Source of the DNA: Halocafeteria seosinensis | Taxonomy: Eukaryota > Sar > Bigyra > Bicosoecida | Direction: 5' to 3' | Assembly: GCA_001687465.1 (NCBI GenBank) | Contig: LVLI01000341.1 | Coordinates: forward strand, 1 to 64,000 | Length of the DNA stretch: 64,000 nucleotides | In this document: in pieces, positions 10,506 through 21,544 of the stretch | Layout: each line of letters opens with the position of its first letter | Position numbering within the stretch: position 1 is the stretch's first letter | Notes under the pieces: model-generated | Told to the model about the DNA's origin: nothing | The model's input: the letters and a program-made list of their open reading frames with translations, nothing else | Databases searched by the model: none | Position numbers and translations under genes: made by a program

Positions 10506-12058
10506 ATGGTGGGATCATTCAAACTTGTTGTAAGCGATGCCTACGCGGCCAGGTCGCTCGCGTTCACGGCTTCAGCTTTGAATTTGGTCAAGTCAGGCGC
10601 TATACAGCTCCATTCCTTGACACAAAGTGAATCGATGCCCACTTCGCAACGCCAGGTAGCTTCATTGAGTGGTGAATGGGGTACATTCTCTGAGTTTCCG
10701 ACCATTGCAAAGGCCATTGGAGCTCTCAAGGACCAGACAGCACCGGGAAAGAGGTCATGGAATGGGACAGAGCCCATGGAAAAGGCCAAAGTACGTGTCA
10801 CGTAACCAGGACAAACGAAGACCCCTCGTTAAGCAGATTGCATACACTGCCGCTTTGGTTGTTTCCTGCAGGTTGCTCAATGGCTTTCGTTCAGCTATAG
10901 TCAGTCCGCTATCCAGCAATCCGAGGAGTATGTCCGAGCTCTTGACAAGGAACTGACAAAGGATTCCTACTTAGCAGGATCATGGCTCACAGTTAGTGAC
11001 CTAGTAGCCTACTGGATGGCTCATCCGATTGTTGTACGTACACGCTCTGTTCATGTAGTTAAAAGGACCTCGAAGATGAACCGTTCTGCCGCCGTTTGCC
11101 TCAGCAGAAAGCCCTCGGCGCAGAAAAATGCAGCGGATATCCTAACGTATGCCGTTGGTTTGATCAAGTACAGCACGAAGTACCAGAATTGAATGAGGAC
11201 AACTCAGCCCCTGAAGGGCAGCCAGAAATGATCCATTTCCCCGCCACGGAACCCCTGTTTCCAGCTTTAGATGTTGCTTCAAGCACTCCCTCTCCTCAAG
11301 CCTCTACGACTACAGAGGACAAATCTTCCCAAAAGAGTAAAGCGGGAGAGAAAGGTGGATCAAAGGATAACAAAGGTAACCCCGAGGAGAAAGGCGCATC
11401 GAAAGAATCTAAGAAAGATGAGCGACAGAACGCGAACGACAAGGGCGAGCAAGCTCAGAAACAGGAGGGTGAAAAAGCCACGAATAAGAAGCAAAAGAAA
11501 GAGAAGAAGGCAGAAAACTCCGAAAACTCCGAAAAAAAGAAGGGCGAAGCTGCTGATGAAATTACCATCACTGTATGTGAATTCAAAGTAGGTCACATAA
11601 AGAAGGTATGGAAGCACCCAGAGGCGGAAAAACTATACTGCGAGGAAATCGATGTCGGAGAGGAGGCTCCTCGGCAAATTGCTTCAGGACTAGTTGAACA
11701 TATGCCCATGGAACAACTTGAGAACCGTAAAGTCATTGTGGTGGCCAACTTAAAGCCTCGCCCTTTAGTCGGTTTTAAGAGTCATGGGATGGTCCTTTGC
11801 GCTACATCGCCTGATAAGAGCAAGGTTGAATTGTTGGAGCCCCCAAAAGATGCTCCAGTAGGAGAACGAGTACAATTCCCGGGATATGAAGGGGAGGCAG
11901 CGTCTCCGAAATGGATCCAAAAGAAGAAAGCATTAGAGTACCTTCTTCCGCAGCTGAAAGTACGGAACGATGGTGTGGCCTGCTGGAAGGATGTACCCTT
12001 TACAACTTCTGCTGGACCTGTGCTCTCGGGGTCACTGAAAGAAGGTACAATCAGTTAG
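10506..12058 (+). CDS. AIMP1/Arc1-like tRNA-binding aminoacyl-tRNA synthetase cofactor
   Basis: Exons 10506-10790, 10872-11033 and 11105-12058 encode 466 residues. Residues 1-185 resemble a GST-like fold, with AQWLSFSYSQSA, a conserved YLAGSWLTVSDLVAYW and PNVCRWFDQVQ. A long lysine- and glutamate-rich linker follows (about 215-295), the usual non-specific tRNA-binding arm. Residues 300-466 form the EMAP-II/OB-fold tRNA-binding domain, with FKVGHIKKVWKHPEAEKLYCE, the RQIASGL strand, VVANLKPRPLVGFKSHGMVL and the C-terminal pseudo-dimer part ending near KEGTIS. Such proteins hold several aminoacyl-tRNA synthetases together and deliver tRNA. The GST-OB order matches Arc1p and AIMP1 better than a full-length methionyl- or tyrosyl-tRNA synthetase, whose catalytic domains are absent. 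It ends 110 bp from the convergent RSPH3 stop. Confidence 0.87.
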
Positions 12059-12168
12059 TGACCGAGTATTGAATTGAAGGTGTATTCTTGCGGCTTATAG
12101 ACAAGTGATGGATATACAACCAATATGTTAATGCGTCCGCCAACAGGCTACAAGATTTTTGAGAATAT

Positions 12169-13516
12169 TTAGTCTTCCTCTTCTCCTCCTTCTTCACCCT
12201 CTTCGCCTTCCTTTTGCTCTTGTTCTCTCATGGCTTTAGCAGCTGCGTCTTCGAGCTTCATTTGTTTCTTCTCTTGCCTGCGTTGTTGTTTCAATCGTTC
12301 TGCTTCCCTGATTTTTTCTTGTTCTGCCTCCTTTTGCGAGTATTCCTCTTCTTGTTTCTTTCGTTGGGCGGCAAGCGCGTCTTGGACTAGTCTATCGACC
12401 AGTGACCGCGAAACAGATCGCGAGTGAAGTCGGGATGTCGAGCCTTCGAAGACTCCCGGTAAAAACTGTTGTTCCACTTCCTGAGCGACTGGGTCCGCAA
12501 AATGGCCTTCGAGTATCATCTTCTCGAAAACCGCCTGGCGAACACTCTTTAGGTACTTCCGAGCATGTTCTGAAGCAGCAACTTTCTGTTTGATTTGGCG
12601 TTCTCTCTCAACTCGTTCTTCTTCTTGTTTTCTGCGTCGCTCCTTCTCCTCTTCCTTTCGCTTAGCTTCTGATTCCATCCTTTGAACCTCAGCCAGTTCC
12701 GCATTCCGGATTTGTTCAAACTCTTCTTGGTGCTTGCGAATACTTTCTAGTTCTTCCTCTTCTAACACTTCCATCAGGCCTTGTTCTAATGTTCTGCCGA
12801 CTAAAACTTCTAGCACAGGTTCTACTTCCATATCAAAGTCAAATAGCTCGCCGTCTTCTACCTGAGTTTCTTTATCAACACCAGCCTTGGCCGGCACAAA
12901 CATGGGTGAAGGCGGTCTATCATTTAACGGGTCTGTCTGTGTACCGATCTCTTCCTCGGGTGGTTTATCATGTAGCTCTTCCAAAAAGTTCTCTGTTTGT
13001 ATTTCCATGTGGGATCTTCCTTCAACCGGCGGAGGAGTAGGCGCACGCGTTGCTCGAGTCGATTTCTGTCGACGACGTTGCTCTCTCCGAGCTCTACGCT
13101 CTTCACGTTCCCGTTGGAGGCGTTCCGCTTCAGCTTGCGCAGACTGCATCCATGATCACAAGTACACCCCGCTGGTTCACTAGCGTCTACAATAACTGAT
13201 ATACTAGTATCGTCCACGTACCGGTGGTAACACTTGTGAAGCGTACGTATTGCCTCGATAAACTCGTTTATCGTACATGATGTTTGCCGGTTGGGGTCTG
13301 CACGACAGAGTTCAGCCAGTGTGGCGGGCCCAAGATCTTGCCTCTCCCATTACATAGCACTTACTGTTTATTCTCCGCATCGTCTTTTCCGGATGGGTCT
13401 CTGTATGGAGCCCGGCGGTGTGGAACAGCTGCAGGAGACTCTCTGAACTCATACGAGGTAGTCTGAGTTTCGGCTCCAGCGGTGCCGGCCGCGTTTCTGT
13501 TCGTTAGTACGCTCAT
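12169..13516 (-). CDS. RSPH3: Radial spoke head protein 3 (RSPH3)
   Basis: Exons 13365-13516, 13222-13297 and 12169-13143 encode 400 residues. It carries the diagnostic radial-spoke block: NIMYDKRVYRGNTYA, IQTENFLEELHDKPPEEE, GTQTD, DRPPSPMFVPAKAGVDKETQ, the acidic ELFDFDMEVEPVLEVLVG and the long amphipathic helix TLEQGLMEVLEEEELESI. The C-terminal 200 residues are charged coiled coil and end in an acidic tract. RSPH3 is the axonemal anchor of radial spokes and binds other spoke subunits through its amphipathic helices, so the organism has motile 9+2 cilia. The first exon encodes a Pro-rich arm with RAPYRDPSGK. Family assignment is very firm; the exact start is the first in-frame ATG. Confidence 0.93.
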
Positions 13517-13984
13517 TTCCCTTCGAATCCACTAAACACTGTGCTAGATAGAGACTACTTTCGTAGGAGTAATAGCAGAAGCGGAGAAAACGTCAATTGA
13601 GGCAGCAGCAATGATGTCTAGCGAGCTGGTCCCCGTCCCCTCGGGTGGCTTTACCGTTATGCTCAGCACTCTCCAATTCCACACTCCGTATACTACCACT
13701 TTCGGAGAGTGTGGTGAAAACTGTACTGGTATAGTGAATATCGACCCAAGGCAATGAAGAGAATGAGCTTGACGAGCCGTGGAACTACTTGATCGTGTTT
13801 GTCGGTTGAACGAGCGCGCCAAATTCACGCTGAAGACTTGCTAAGCCGAAGTTGGGCAACCTTAAGGTTTCAGCCACCGGCTGTCATTCGTAAACTGATG
13901 TCTTTATCAAACTTACTAAAGTGGACGAAAAGATAAGTTTTTCTTCTCTGTTACGGTATGAGAAAGGAAAAATATAAAGTGGGG
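13517..13984. other. Intergenic, no gene recognised
   Basis: This is the upstream region of RSPH3. It contains a 95-codon minus-strand open frame without family resemblance. No RNA gene or repeat was recognised. Confidence 0.4.
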
Positions 13985-14160
13985 AAGACTTGATGTAGCC
14001 ACTTGATGTGTCTGTGGCAGGGCTGCAGCAACTCACATGGAGTAGTTCTACTCGGATTCGTCTTTCAAACACTGAAACAAGATTTGGACAGGATCTGTAG
14101 ACACACATGCTTGGTTCTGATATGGCCATACCACATGGCCACCGATGTTGCGAGGGATCA
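13985..14160 (-). pseudogene. Decayed copy of the AK7 3' end (Dpy-30-like tail)
   Basis: The minus strand reads TDPVQILFQCLKDESE then a stop, followed by NYSM and a second stop. This aligns base by base with the tail of the AK7 gene near 33713-33800, which encodes AEDPVEYLAQYLF and ESESEQNYAM. The glutamine codon CAG of AK7 is TAG here. Similarity continues past the AK7 stop codon into the flanking DNA (GTAGCCAC, GATGTG and a shared CTCACAT). It is therefore a duplicated, mutated piece of the AK7 3' end rather than a separate Dpy-30 gene. Homology is seen by eye; its full extent needs an alignment. Confidence 0.6.
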
Positions 14161-14991
14161 AACCTGAAATCTGTCAACACGGACGTATCACAAAGCCTGC
14201 TTGCCAAATCGCAAAATGCAAGGGGTCATTGTGTAAATTGTACAGGTGGTAGCTGAACAACGGTGTATGTATATTGTCGCGCGGGCGATGTTTGCCAGCA
14301 AATACTCATGGATGCTGGTCGTGATCTGCAGCACGGGGATGCAACGTGATATGTGTATACTTGACCGTGACCCGGACACAACAAAAGGTTCGAAACCAGC
14401 ACTACCTGGAATGGTAGGAAGAATACCGTAGACGGTGAGTAGAATCCAGTTTGTTCTGCTTTCCCCTTTATGATGGCAGACGGAATGAATTGCATAGGGT
14501 TGGTACATGGCACAGTGAGGGCAAAGTGTGGTTACGACAGTGAGTCGGGCGGGGAGCCGTCATTTGTGGGTGGGTGTGTGTGTGTGAAGCCAGGTAGGTG
14601 AACTAAGACTGATCGGGTTGATACAGGTCAAACAATGGCTCGGCTATGGCAACCCAGTTGGGGCCAAGAATGCTCAATTCGTCCCAGTCAGCCTCCGGTT
14701 TGGACAGATTTAGTTGAATTTCACAGAGGTTGGTACAAATGTACGACAAAATTAATCTTGAGTTTCACATGGTTGGGCCCTAGTTTCGAACATAGATCCT
14801 CGGGGCCCCAGTTGGGGAAGTGGGGGCGCCACAACAGCCCTAGTAGAGCCCGCCGAAGTCCACGGATATTGTCTTCTGCGCTCATATCGCTATGTGTGAA
14901 TTAGTGTTGTTTCTACGAGAGGAAATTAGTCTACGGTACACCGTGATGCGAACGTGTGAACCTTTCAGAGATCGATGCACTCCAGTTCCAC
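14161..14991. other. Intergenic, no gene recognised
   Basis: Several short open frames on both strands lack motifs or splice signals. A short GT run lies near 14573. This region carries the promoter and 5' untranslated region of the following secreted protein gene. Confidence 0.4.
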
Positions 14992-16038
14992 ATGAAAATG
15001 ACCGTTGGAAGGACGCGGCCATGGTGCTGCTTGTTGCTTGTCATGATTCTGTGTGGAGTTCACGCTTCAGGCAGTGAGGTTGAGGAGCAAACCTTTACCC
15101 AAACTCAAACATGGGTTGTGCCTATAGATGGGGATTACATGGTTGATGTTTTCCTCGTAGGAGGTGGAGGAGGAAGCGGCCTGCGTGGGGGTGGTGGAGG
15201 TGGTTACACAAAGACATTTAAGGGGATCCATGTTCCCCGAGGCACGAGGGTGGAAATCACGGTGGGTGAAGGGGGTCAAGGTGCCTGTGGAGCAGGAGCA
15301 ACAGATGGAGGCCATTCTCAATTTTGGGAATCCGAATACCGTGCTGAAGGAGGTCATACAGGAGAAGTTCACGACGGAGGAGACGGTGGTTCTGGTGGAG
15401 CATCGGGTGGAAGTAACAATGACTGCACTGGAACTTCCGATGAAGCTGACGGTGGAAGTGACGGCAGTGACGGTAATTCTGTGACAGGTAATTTCGGCGG
15501 AACAGGACAAGGATCAACAACGAGAACTTTTGGAGATACCATTGGCGACCTGTATGCTGGAGGTGGTGGTGGGGCTGATTGCAGTGTTTGTCGAGGAGAA
15601 GCAGGTGCAGGAGGCGGTGGTGACGCTGCTCATGATGGGCAAGCGAATACTGGAGGAGGAGGTGGTGGTATCAATTTTGGCTCTTGTAGCTGTGCCGGAA
15701 GCGGTGGAACGGGTGGAAGTGGTGGTTCCGGTATCGTGATCATCAAGTTGCAGCGCAAGCCGACTCCCTCTCCTACTCGGACACCAACTTCTTCACGAAC
15801 ATCTTCGGCCACTTTAACGAGCTCCAATACAGGAACGGAGACCTGCTCGAAAACCCCAACGTCCTCTGAGACAGTAATCTCTTCCATGACAGCAAGTGAG
15901 ACTTCCTCTCCATCCAGTTCTGCTACACATACTTCCTCAAGTTCGCCGAGTTCATCACCTTCTCCTTCTGCCAGCGGTCCGAGTCGTGTCATTTCAACGG
16001 CTTTGGCTGTCCAGCGCCCGAAGCGACTGGCGAAGTAA
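14992..16038 (+). CDS. Secreted glycine-rich protein with Ser/Thr-rich tail
   Basis: This single-exon gene encodes 348 residues. Residues 1-27 form a clear signal peptide, with a basic start and the hydrophobic core CCLLLVMILCGVHA. Residues 35-255 are glycine-rich, with blocks such as VFLVGGGGGSG, GGGGGGY and VGEGGQG, and end in GGSGGSGIVIIKL. That ending closes Gly-rich beta domains found in bacterial, algal and viral surface or adhesin proteins. About ten cysteines occur in this part. Residues 260-335 are almost pure Ser/Thr/Pro (PTPSPTRTPTSSRTS-like), a mucin-like stalk expected to be O-glycosylated. No C-terminal membrane anchor is seen, so the product is probably an extracellular-matrix or cell-coat protein. 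A second in-frame ATG two codons later is equally possible. Exact role unknown. Confidence 0.75.
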   Translation: MKMTVGRTRPWCCLLLVMILCGVHASGSEVEEQTFTQTQTWVVPIDGDYMVDVFLVGGGGGSGLRGGGGGGYTKTFKGIHVPRGTRVEITVGEGGQGACGAGATDGGHSQFWESEYRAEGGHTGEVHDGGDGGSGGASGGSNNDCTGTSDEADGGSDGSDGNSVTGNFGGTGQGSTTRTFGDTIGDLYAGGGGGADCSVCRGEAGAGGGGDAAHDGQANTGGGGGGINFGSCSCAGSGGTGGSGGSGIVIIKLQRKPTPSPTRTPTSSRTSSATLTSSNTGTETCSKTPTSSETVISSMTASETSSPSSSATHTSSSSPSSSPSPSASGPSRVISTALAVQRPKRLAK

Positions 16039-17224
16039 ACCTTAGTAGCTCCCTGTTACTATATAAGCATTGTGAGAGGAATAAGTATCTTCTTGAAAGT
16101 ATCTTTAAACGAGAAATTTTTGGTTGCTGGCTCTCAGCTGCATCAGTAGATCTCGTGTACAACAGGCTACTGATGCTTCGCACCGCTTCGAGATTCACCA
16201 AGTGGATCAGCACCCGAGCATCACACACTACATTGCGAGCTTTTCTATAACGAAGTATGTAAGCAATGAAGCTCTTCGCCTAAGTGGGCAAGAACAAACA
16301 AAACCTGCCTGCAACCACGAGACCGCGGTTTTGAAGCGAGGCTGCAGGCAGAGCGGGGGGATGGGGAGGAGAGAAGAGGGACGAAGAACTGAGACGGATA
16401 GGACGTCTCGGGTGGAATCCGGATTCGAGAACAGCCGAAGAGCAAGCTACACGAATTGACTTATACGTGCAAGTGGAAACTAACAACAATATCCTTCTAA
16501 TCCTATTAAGCAATGAACTGCTAGCTAGCTGCGGAGGTCCCATGGGATGTGACTGCGTCAATGCTTTGCAGTCACTCGTTTATGCTGCCTCTCTCCTAGT
16601 GGAACAGCGGGCCTGTAGCTACCAAACACGGGCGCCAGCTGCTACCTAAGTGTAGCGGCTACAACTACCTGTAACATCCAGCTGCCGGTGGGCCATCAGT
16701 CACACCTTCGTCGTCGTTGGCAGAGCGGGCCCATTGCTGCTTCACACAAACGCATACCGCTCCTCGTATGCGGTCAACTTCCTGTTCGGTGGGCTATCTT
16801 TTACGTGTGTGTGTGTGTTCATGCTGGTACGTCACGGTACGTGTACAGTTCCACACATTGTAGTGGACCGCCCTTGGACTATCTGTCACATGTGTGTGTG
16901 TGTGTATTGTAGTAGTAGTACAACCACTCTACGTACACACTTCATAGATAGTTCAGCAAATAAAAAAATAAACACGGCAATTCCACAACTATGGACTGGA
17001 ATGCCATGCGCTCCGATCCACCCTTCCACGGCACTTCCACGCATCTGCTGTACCACCAAGTTGCCTTCCCTCCGGATCGAGGGAGATTTGACTCACCGCG
17101 GGTAGAGACCGTATCTGATGCTTAGTTAGGTATCGTATTGTTAACATATGGTTCTGACAGATTTATACCGCATCCTTTGATAGAAAAGGGATATTGTATC
17201 GTCTTTCTTCTGTGTAAAAGTGCC
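16039..17224. other. Intergenic with microsatellites
   Basis: No gene is recognisable. Features are a stem formed by CTGCCTGCA near 16304 and TGCAGGCAG near 16343, a purine-rich stretch at 16350-16400 and two GT microsatellites. It should contain the promoter of the SCP2 gene. Confidence 0.45.
16805..16905. repeat. Two GT dinucleotide microsatellites
   Basis: GT runs of about 14-15 bases lie at 16805-16818 and 16891-16905 within non-coding DNA. A third similar run occurs at 39684-39700. Confidence 0.85.
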
Positions 17225-18221
17225 ATGGCAAGCAGTGTGGAGGAGGTATTCGACGCTATGCGGTCCGCATTGAGGACCAAAGGTGAGGAGATCGTGAATA
17301 AGACCAAAGGGGTTATTTCGTACAAGGTACGTCCGTTGTCATGGGGGTGCATTCTTTCTGTATTTATGTTTGCATGGAGAGTGGCTGCCTCTCGCAGATT
17401 GGAGAGTATGAATACACGGCAGACTTAAAAAATGGAAGTGGAAGTATCGAGAAGGGACTACGAAAGGATGCAGATCTTACGATTACTCTCTCGGAATCTG
17501 ATTTCTTAGCTCTCAGTAATGGAAAGCTGAACCCGCAGCAAGCCTTCATGAGGGGCAAACTGAAACTCAAAGGCAACATGGGGATCGCCATGAAGCTCCA
17601 AAATATCATCGAATCCGCGAGGAAAGAGTTTATTAAATCTGACGGAAGTGGAGCGCAGTCGTCGACAGGAACCCAGAAAACTAGTTCTAGTATCTCTAGT
17701 GGTGGAGGTAACAAAACTGACAACCCTTTGGCCAATTTGAAGAGCAAGGCTGTCTTCGACCTTATCGGTGATGCTATCAAACGGGAAGGCCAGGCATATG
17801 TGCAAAAAGTGAAAGGCACAGTACGGTTCGATCTCAAGAATCCCGATGCCACAGTATTCTTAGGTAACTAATACAGCGCTTGTAACTTTGTATGTTGACA
17901 AGACGATACATCGTCATTGTCTGTGTGGAATTTCCAGACCTAAAGAACGGCAACGGAGACATTCGTCCAGGAGATACGGAAAGCAAGGCTGACGTCACCC
18001 TGACGGTAAATGACGAAGATATGTTAGCTTTAGCAAACGGGAAGTTGAACCCGCAGTCGGTAAGAAACTTGGAATAGTGCTGGGTATGCTTTCTTGCTTA
18101 CTGTAAATACATTCTGAAACAGGCTTTTATGCGAGGAAAAATCAAATTGAAAGGAAACATGGGTTTAGCTATGAAACTACAAACGATTTTAGCGGCTGCC
18201 AAGCCAGAAGCGAAATTATGA
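17225..18221 (+). CDS. Tandem SCP2 sterol-carrier protein, peroxisomal
   Basis: Exons 17225-17326, 17398-17863, 17938-18059 and 18123-18221 encode 262 residues with two SCP2 domains. Domain 1 covers about 1-125 and domain 2 about 160-262. Both carry the family core DLKNG.G, ADVTLTV-like strands, the loop LANGKLNPQ.AFMRGK and KLKGNMG.AMKLQ, with the two copies very similar in the last 40 residues. A Ser/Gly linker separates them. The protein ends in Ala-Lys-Leu, a functional type-1 peroxisomal targeting signal variant. SCP2 domains bind acyl-CoAs, sterols and other lipids, so the product is probably a peroxisomal lipid carrier. Internal duplication is evident from the repeated motif. Its stop is 113 bp from that of the convergent kinase gene. 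Confidence 0.9.
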
Positions 18222-18334
18222 ACCCATGGACTTCTCATACGACGTTCATGTGTGTGCTTTACATATAATGTGCCTGGATGGCACAGAAATTGACTAGAAT
18301 TATTGAATTATACATTATAGGGTGTGAAGGTAAC

Positions 18335-21069
18335 TCAAAATTTATATTCCTCCCATTCGTAGGCTTCATACAACCAAGGATGCTGCATGGCCTCTTCAGC
18401 AGTAGGTCTCTTGGTAACGTCGACTTGAAGGAGATACTCTAGGAAGTCTACAAATTTCGAATCGGAGCATCCGAGTTTCTTGTCCAATGATAATGGAGCC
18501 GGCTTCAGTATCCTGCAGAGAAAGGAATTTATCAGTAAAACCTCTCGTTTGAAGCAATTAAAGCAAACCCACATTGTCCTATCCCGTTTACTGTCGTCCA
18601 AAAAGACGTCTCCTTTAGCCGTAAAAAACTTGTGCCTGAAAGGAGCTTCATTGAGCATCCATTGCGGAAAGCCATCTGTGGTACCAGTAGCACAAATTAG
18701 ACGCTCAGAGGATGACTCATGCAAAGCGATATATATCAATCCGTACCTAACCAGCTCTCCATCCGTACAAGGGCAAACTGTATAGCCTCATTGACGAACA
18801 GCACATCACCGGTAAAAAGCTCAGCGAGGACGCATCCAAGCGACCATATATCAATCTTAGGCCCATAAGGCAATCCAAGAGTAACCTGTGCTTGCGATTT
18901 ATAAAACGTGGGAAAATGTTAGCATTATGCTTCCTGTCAATAACTTACTTCTGGTGCTCTGTAGCTTCGTGACTGAATGTAGGATGACAAGCGATCCGAC
19001 ACAAAACAAGAGGACCCAAAGTCAATCAACTTGACGTCGCATCGAGAATAACTCTTGACCAGTACGTTCTCCGGTTTTAGGTCTGTGTGTATCAACCCTT
19101 TCTTGTGGATGAAGTCCAATGCACGCAGGAGCTGCCAACATATCTTCTGCGCAATGGTACAGCACATCGGGATAATGAGTTTGCCGTTCTTGAGTGATAC
19201 GAATACTTCCAGCTTACTTGTAGACGTGCTAGTGTGAAGAATTTCGGAGCCTTATATTTTTCGATGTATTGCTGAGCATCGAATAAATTTTCTCGTAGTA
19301 GCTGCAAACCGCATTCAGATGAAATCAACAGATTCATCGAAATCAAGCTGTCCTGCCCTTACTTCTGTGCAGATAAATAGATGTTCTTTGTAGTAGAAAT
19401 GCTCGTTTAACCGAACAATATAATTCTTGTCTGGATCGCCCATTCGATTTAGAAACCTGAGACATTGGCATCCAGAGAGTGATCGCAATGTCAGAGCGTC
19501 ACTTTGACATTCCCCATACCTTAAGACTTTGATTTCGTCAATACTTTGATCGAAAAAATCTTTACTGTTTTTAACGATCTTTAGACATACTTTAGAGTCT
19601 GTCAGTAAGTCTCTACAGGCAAGAGCTATACTAAAAGCAGCAGATCCCAAAAAGTCGGAAACTCGATATCTGCATGAGCGACCCATCGTGATACAGTTGC
19701 CTCATCAGCATTTTGTACTCTTCTTACCTGCCTGCTACGACACTGCCACGAGGTGGATGGAAGTCTTTTGTATCCTGGAATCCTGTTCGTCCCGCCTCGT
19801 AGACCACAGGAAGATTGAAGGCAGCGTAGTGAACCTGCGGAAGTGTAGCATGCTAAGCCAGGTAAAGAGTGTGGGGCGATACTGTGGTACACCTACAGGA
19901 TTTCCATCTTCATTGACTTGAGCATCTTGATGTGTACTTGTGAGCCATTTAGCTCTCCAGCAATCCTCTGCAACTCGCTGCACTTCGGAAAGCTCACTGG
20001 GGTCACTGCCGCCACTGAGGTCCGCCAGCAGTTCTGGATTATATTTGAATCTGGGTGATCCATTATGGTCAAACGTCTCTATATTATCAGACCCTCTAAC
20101 ATTCTGCAAATCATCCTCTAAGGAGACTTCAACCTCTTGTTCATCCACTTCGGCATCCCCATTTGACTCCTCTTTGCTTTTGACCCGGTTCCCGGAAGCG
20201 GTTGCAGAACTCCTCCGTTTTGCTGATTTCTGCTTGATTTCTTGCTGCTCCTTCAAAACATTCTTCCTTGGAACTGTCTCTACTGCAAATCCTCGGGCTA
20301 TGTCCTTCTGACTGGCTGAAGTAGCACGCTTTTGAGTTGGTGTAGTACCTGGTTTTTTAGTAGCAGCCTGCGGTTTCGTGGTACGCCGTCTATCTGAAAC
20401 GGAATTCGTTGCTTTTTTGGCGACGTCAGCATCTTTAGAAGCTGTGGTTGCCGTCTTTTTCGGCGGCACATTCGTACTTGCCTGCGCTTTGGAGGCCGTC
20501 GTAGAGACGGTAGGCTGTGTTACAGGTTGTGCTTGTTCTTGTTCGCGCTTGATCTGATTATCGCTCGCCTTCCACTCCGATGTTCGCTTTGAAGCATTGG
20601 TTCCTTCAGCCTTTTCTTGAATTTCGCTGATAATATTGGAACCTAAAATCTTAGACAACCCAGTTCCATACCGCTCCAAGATTTCGGCGGTAACGGCGGG
20701 AGGTACCACCGCCGTATCCAGCAGAATCTGTTGCAACAAGTTCACTGCCTCACCTTGCACTTCTTTCTTATGTGTCGCATTGGTACTGTTGTCTCCGTGA
20801 CGGTCGGTGGCCTTGGAATGCTGTATATCTTGGCTACCATTTGGGCCAACTGTTAGGCTCTGGCTTTTGTGTCGAGTTTTCCCTCCATTTTCCTCCTGCG
20901 GTATGCCGTTCCGCTGAGTGTGCTTAGTATCACCGCCATTCTTTCCCGAGCATAGCTTCCCTAGACGCTGGGAAACCTCTCGTAGGCCGGTATTTAACAT
21001 CTGGAGCTGCTCCGTGAAGGCCAGCGCCTCCCCGTCTCCTCCATCTTCAACTTGTCCTTGCTCCGTCAT
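18335..21069 (-). CDS. DYRK-family protein kinase, plant-type (DYRKP-like)
   Basis: Exons 19897-21069, 19728-19834, 19520-19669, 19363-19456, 19218-19301, 18949-19146, 18747-18885, 18573-18675 and 18335-18512 encode 741 residues. Residues 1-390 are low-complexity, rich in Lys/Ser/Thr/Ala and probably disordered. The kinase domain starts at SVVAGRYRVSDFLGSAAFS. It has the ATP-binding lysine in VCLKIVKN, KDFFDQSIDEIKVL, the catalytic loop IHTDLKPENVL, LIDFGSSCF and the activation segment YIQSRSYRAPEVTLGLPYG. GRTGF before the domain and DFFDQSIDEIK match the plant DYRK subgroup. Its activation-loop tyrosine, autophosphorylated in DYRKs, is kept; the first tyrosine of the YxY motif is replaced by serine. 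The first good ATG is 21069. Substrates are unknown; DYRKs act in growth, stress and cytoskeletal control. Confidence 0.87.
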
Positions 21070-21544
21070 GTTTCCCTCTCCAATTGTTCCCCGGTCCAAG
21101 AGGTCCCAATATAGCAGCAGTTCTTATGTGCACCCAAACTGTAAATGACGATCCGCTTGTAATGAAGCAGTGAATTGACTTTGAGCCACAAACTTCAACA
21201 AAAAGCTGCTTCTCAGCAGCCCGCCCGTCAACAAAAGGTTAAGGTAAGTGCGGAAAAAAATTGAAAGTAGTGAATCACCCGAGCGATTGGGTTCCAAATG
21301 TTGGAAACTGCAGCGCTTACAACTTTGGTCCAGTTTCGAAGTATTGGCAACGTTCGTTTGAGCGGTCACACGGTCAGATTCGTGTCAATACCACGAGCAC
21401 GAAACTCAGTGATGATGCATATGGTTGCAAAACAGGAGAGAATCGCAAAATGGTTTGCACTGGATAACAACGTAGGACCAGCGGTATCTCAAGAATCTTG
21501 CAAAGCATTCTTCATGAAGAAGTATATTGAATTTGACTAACGAA
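21070..21544. other. Intergenic, kinase promoter region
   Basis: No coding potential is recognised between the kinase start and the stop of the upstream SPATA20-like gene. Both genes are on the minus strand, so this holds one terminator region and one promoter. Confidence 0.4.

Noticed and set aside
11271-11617. Lys/Arg-rich and hydrophobic open frames overlapping the tRNA-binding protein
   Set aside because: They are shadows of the Lys/Glu linker in other frames.
14385-14400. GGTTCGAAACC resembling a tRNA B box
   Set aside because: The flanking bases cannot form a five-pair T stem and no acceptor or anticodon arm can be drawn.
15067-15992. Minus-strand open frames opposite the Gly-rich protein
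   Set aside because: They are compositional shadows of Gly/Ser codons; the plus strand has the signal peptide and domain pattern.
16304-16351. Stem formed by CTGCCTGCA and TGCAGGCAG as a terminator or small RNA
   Set aside because: The nine-base stem with a long loop is isolated and has no other support for an RNA gene.
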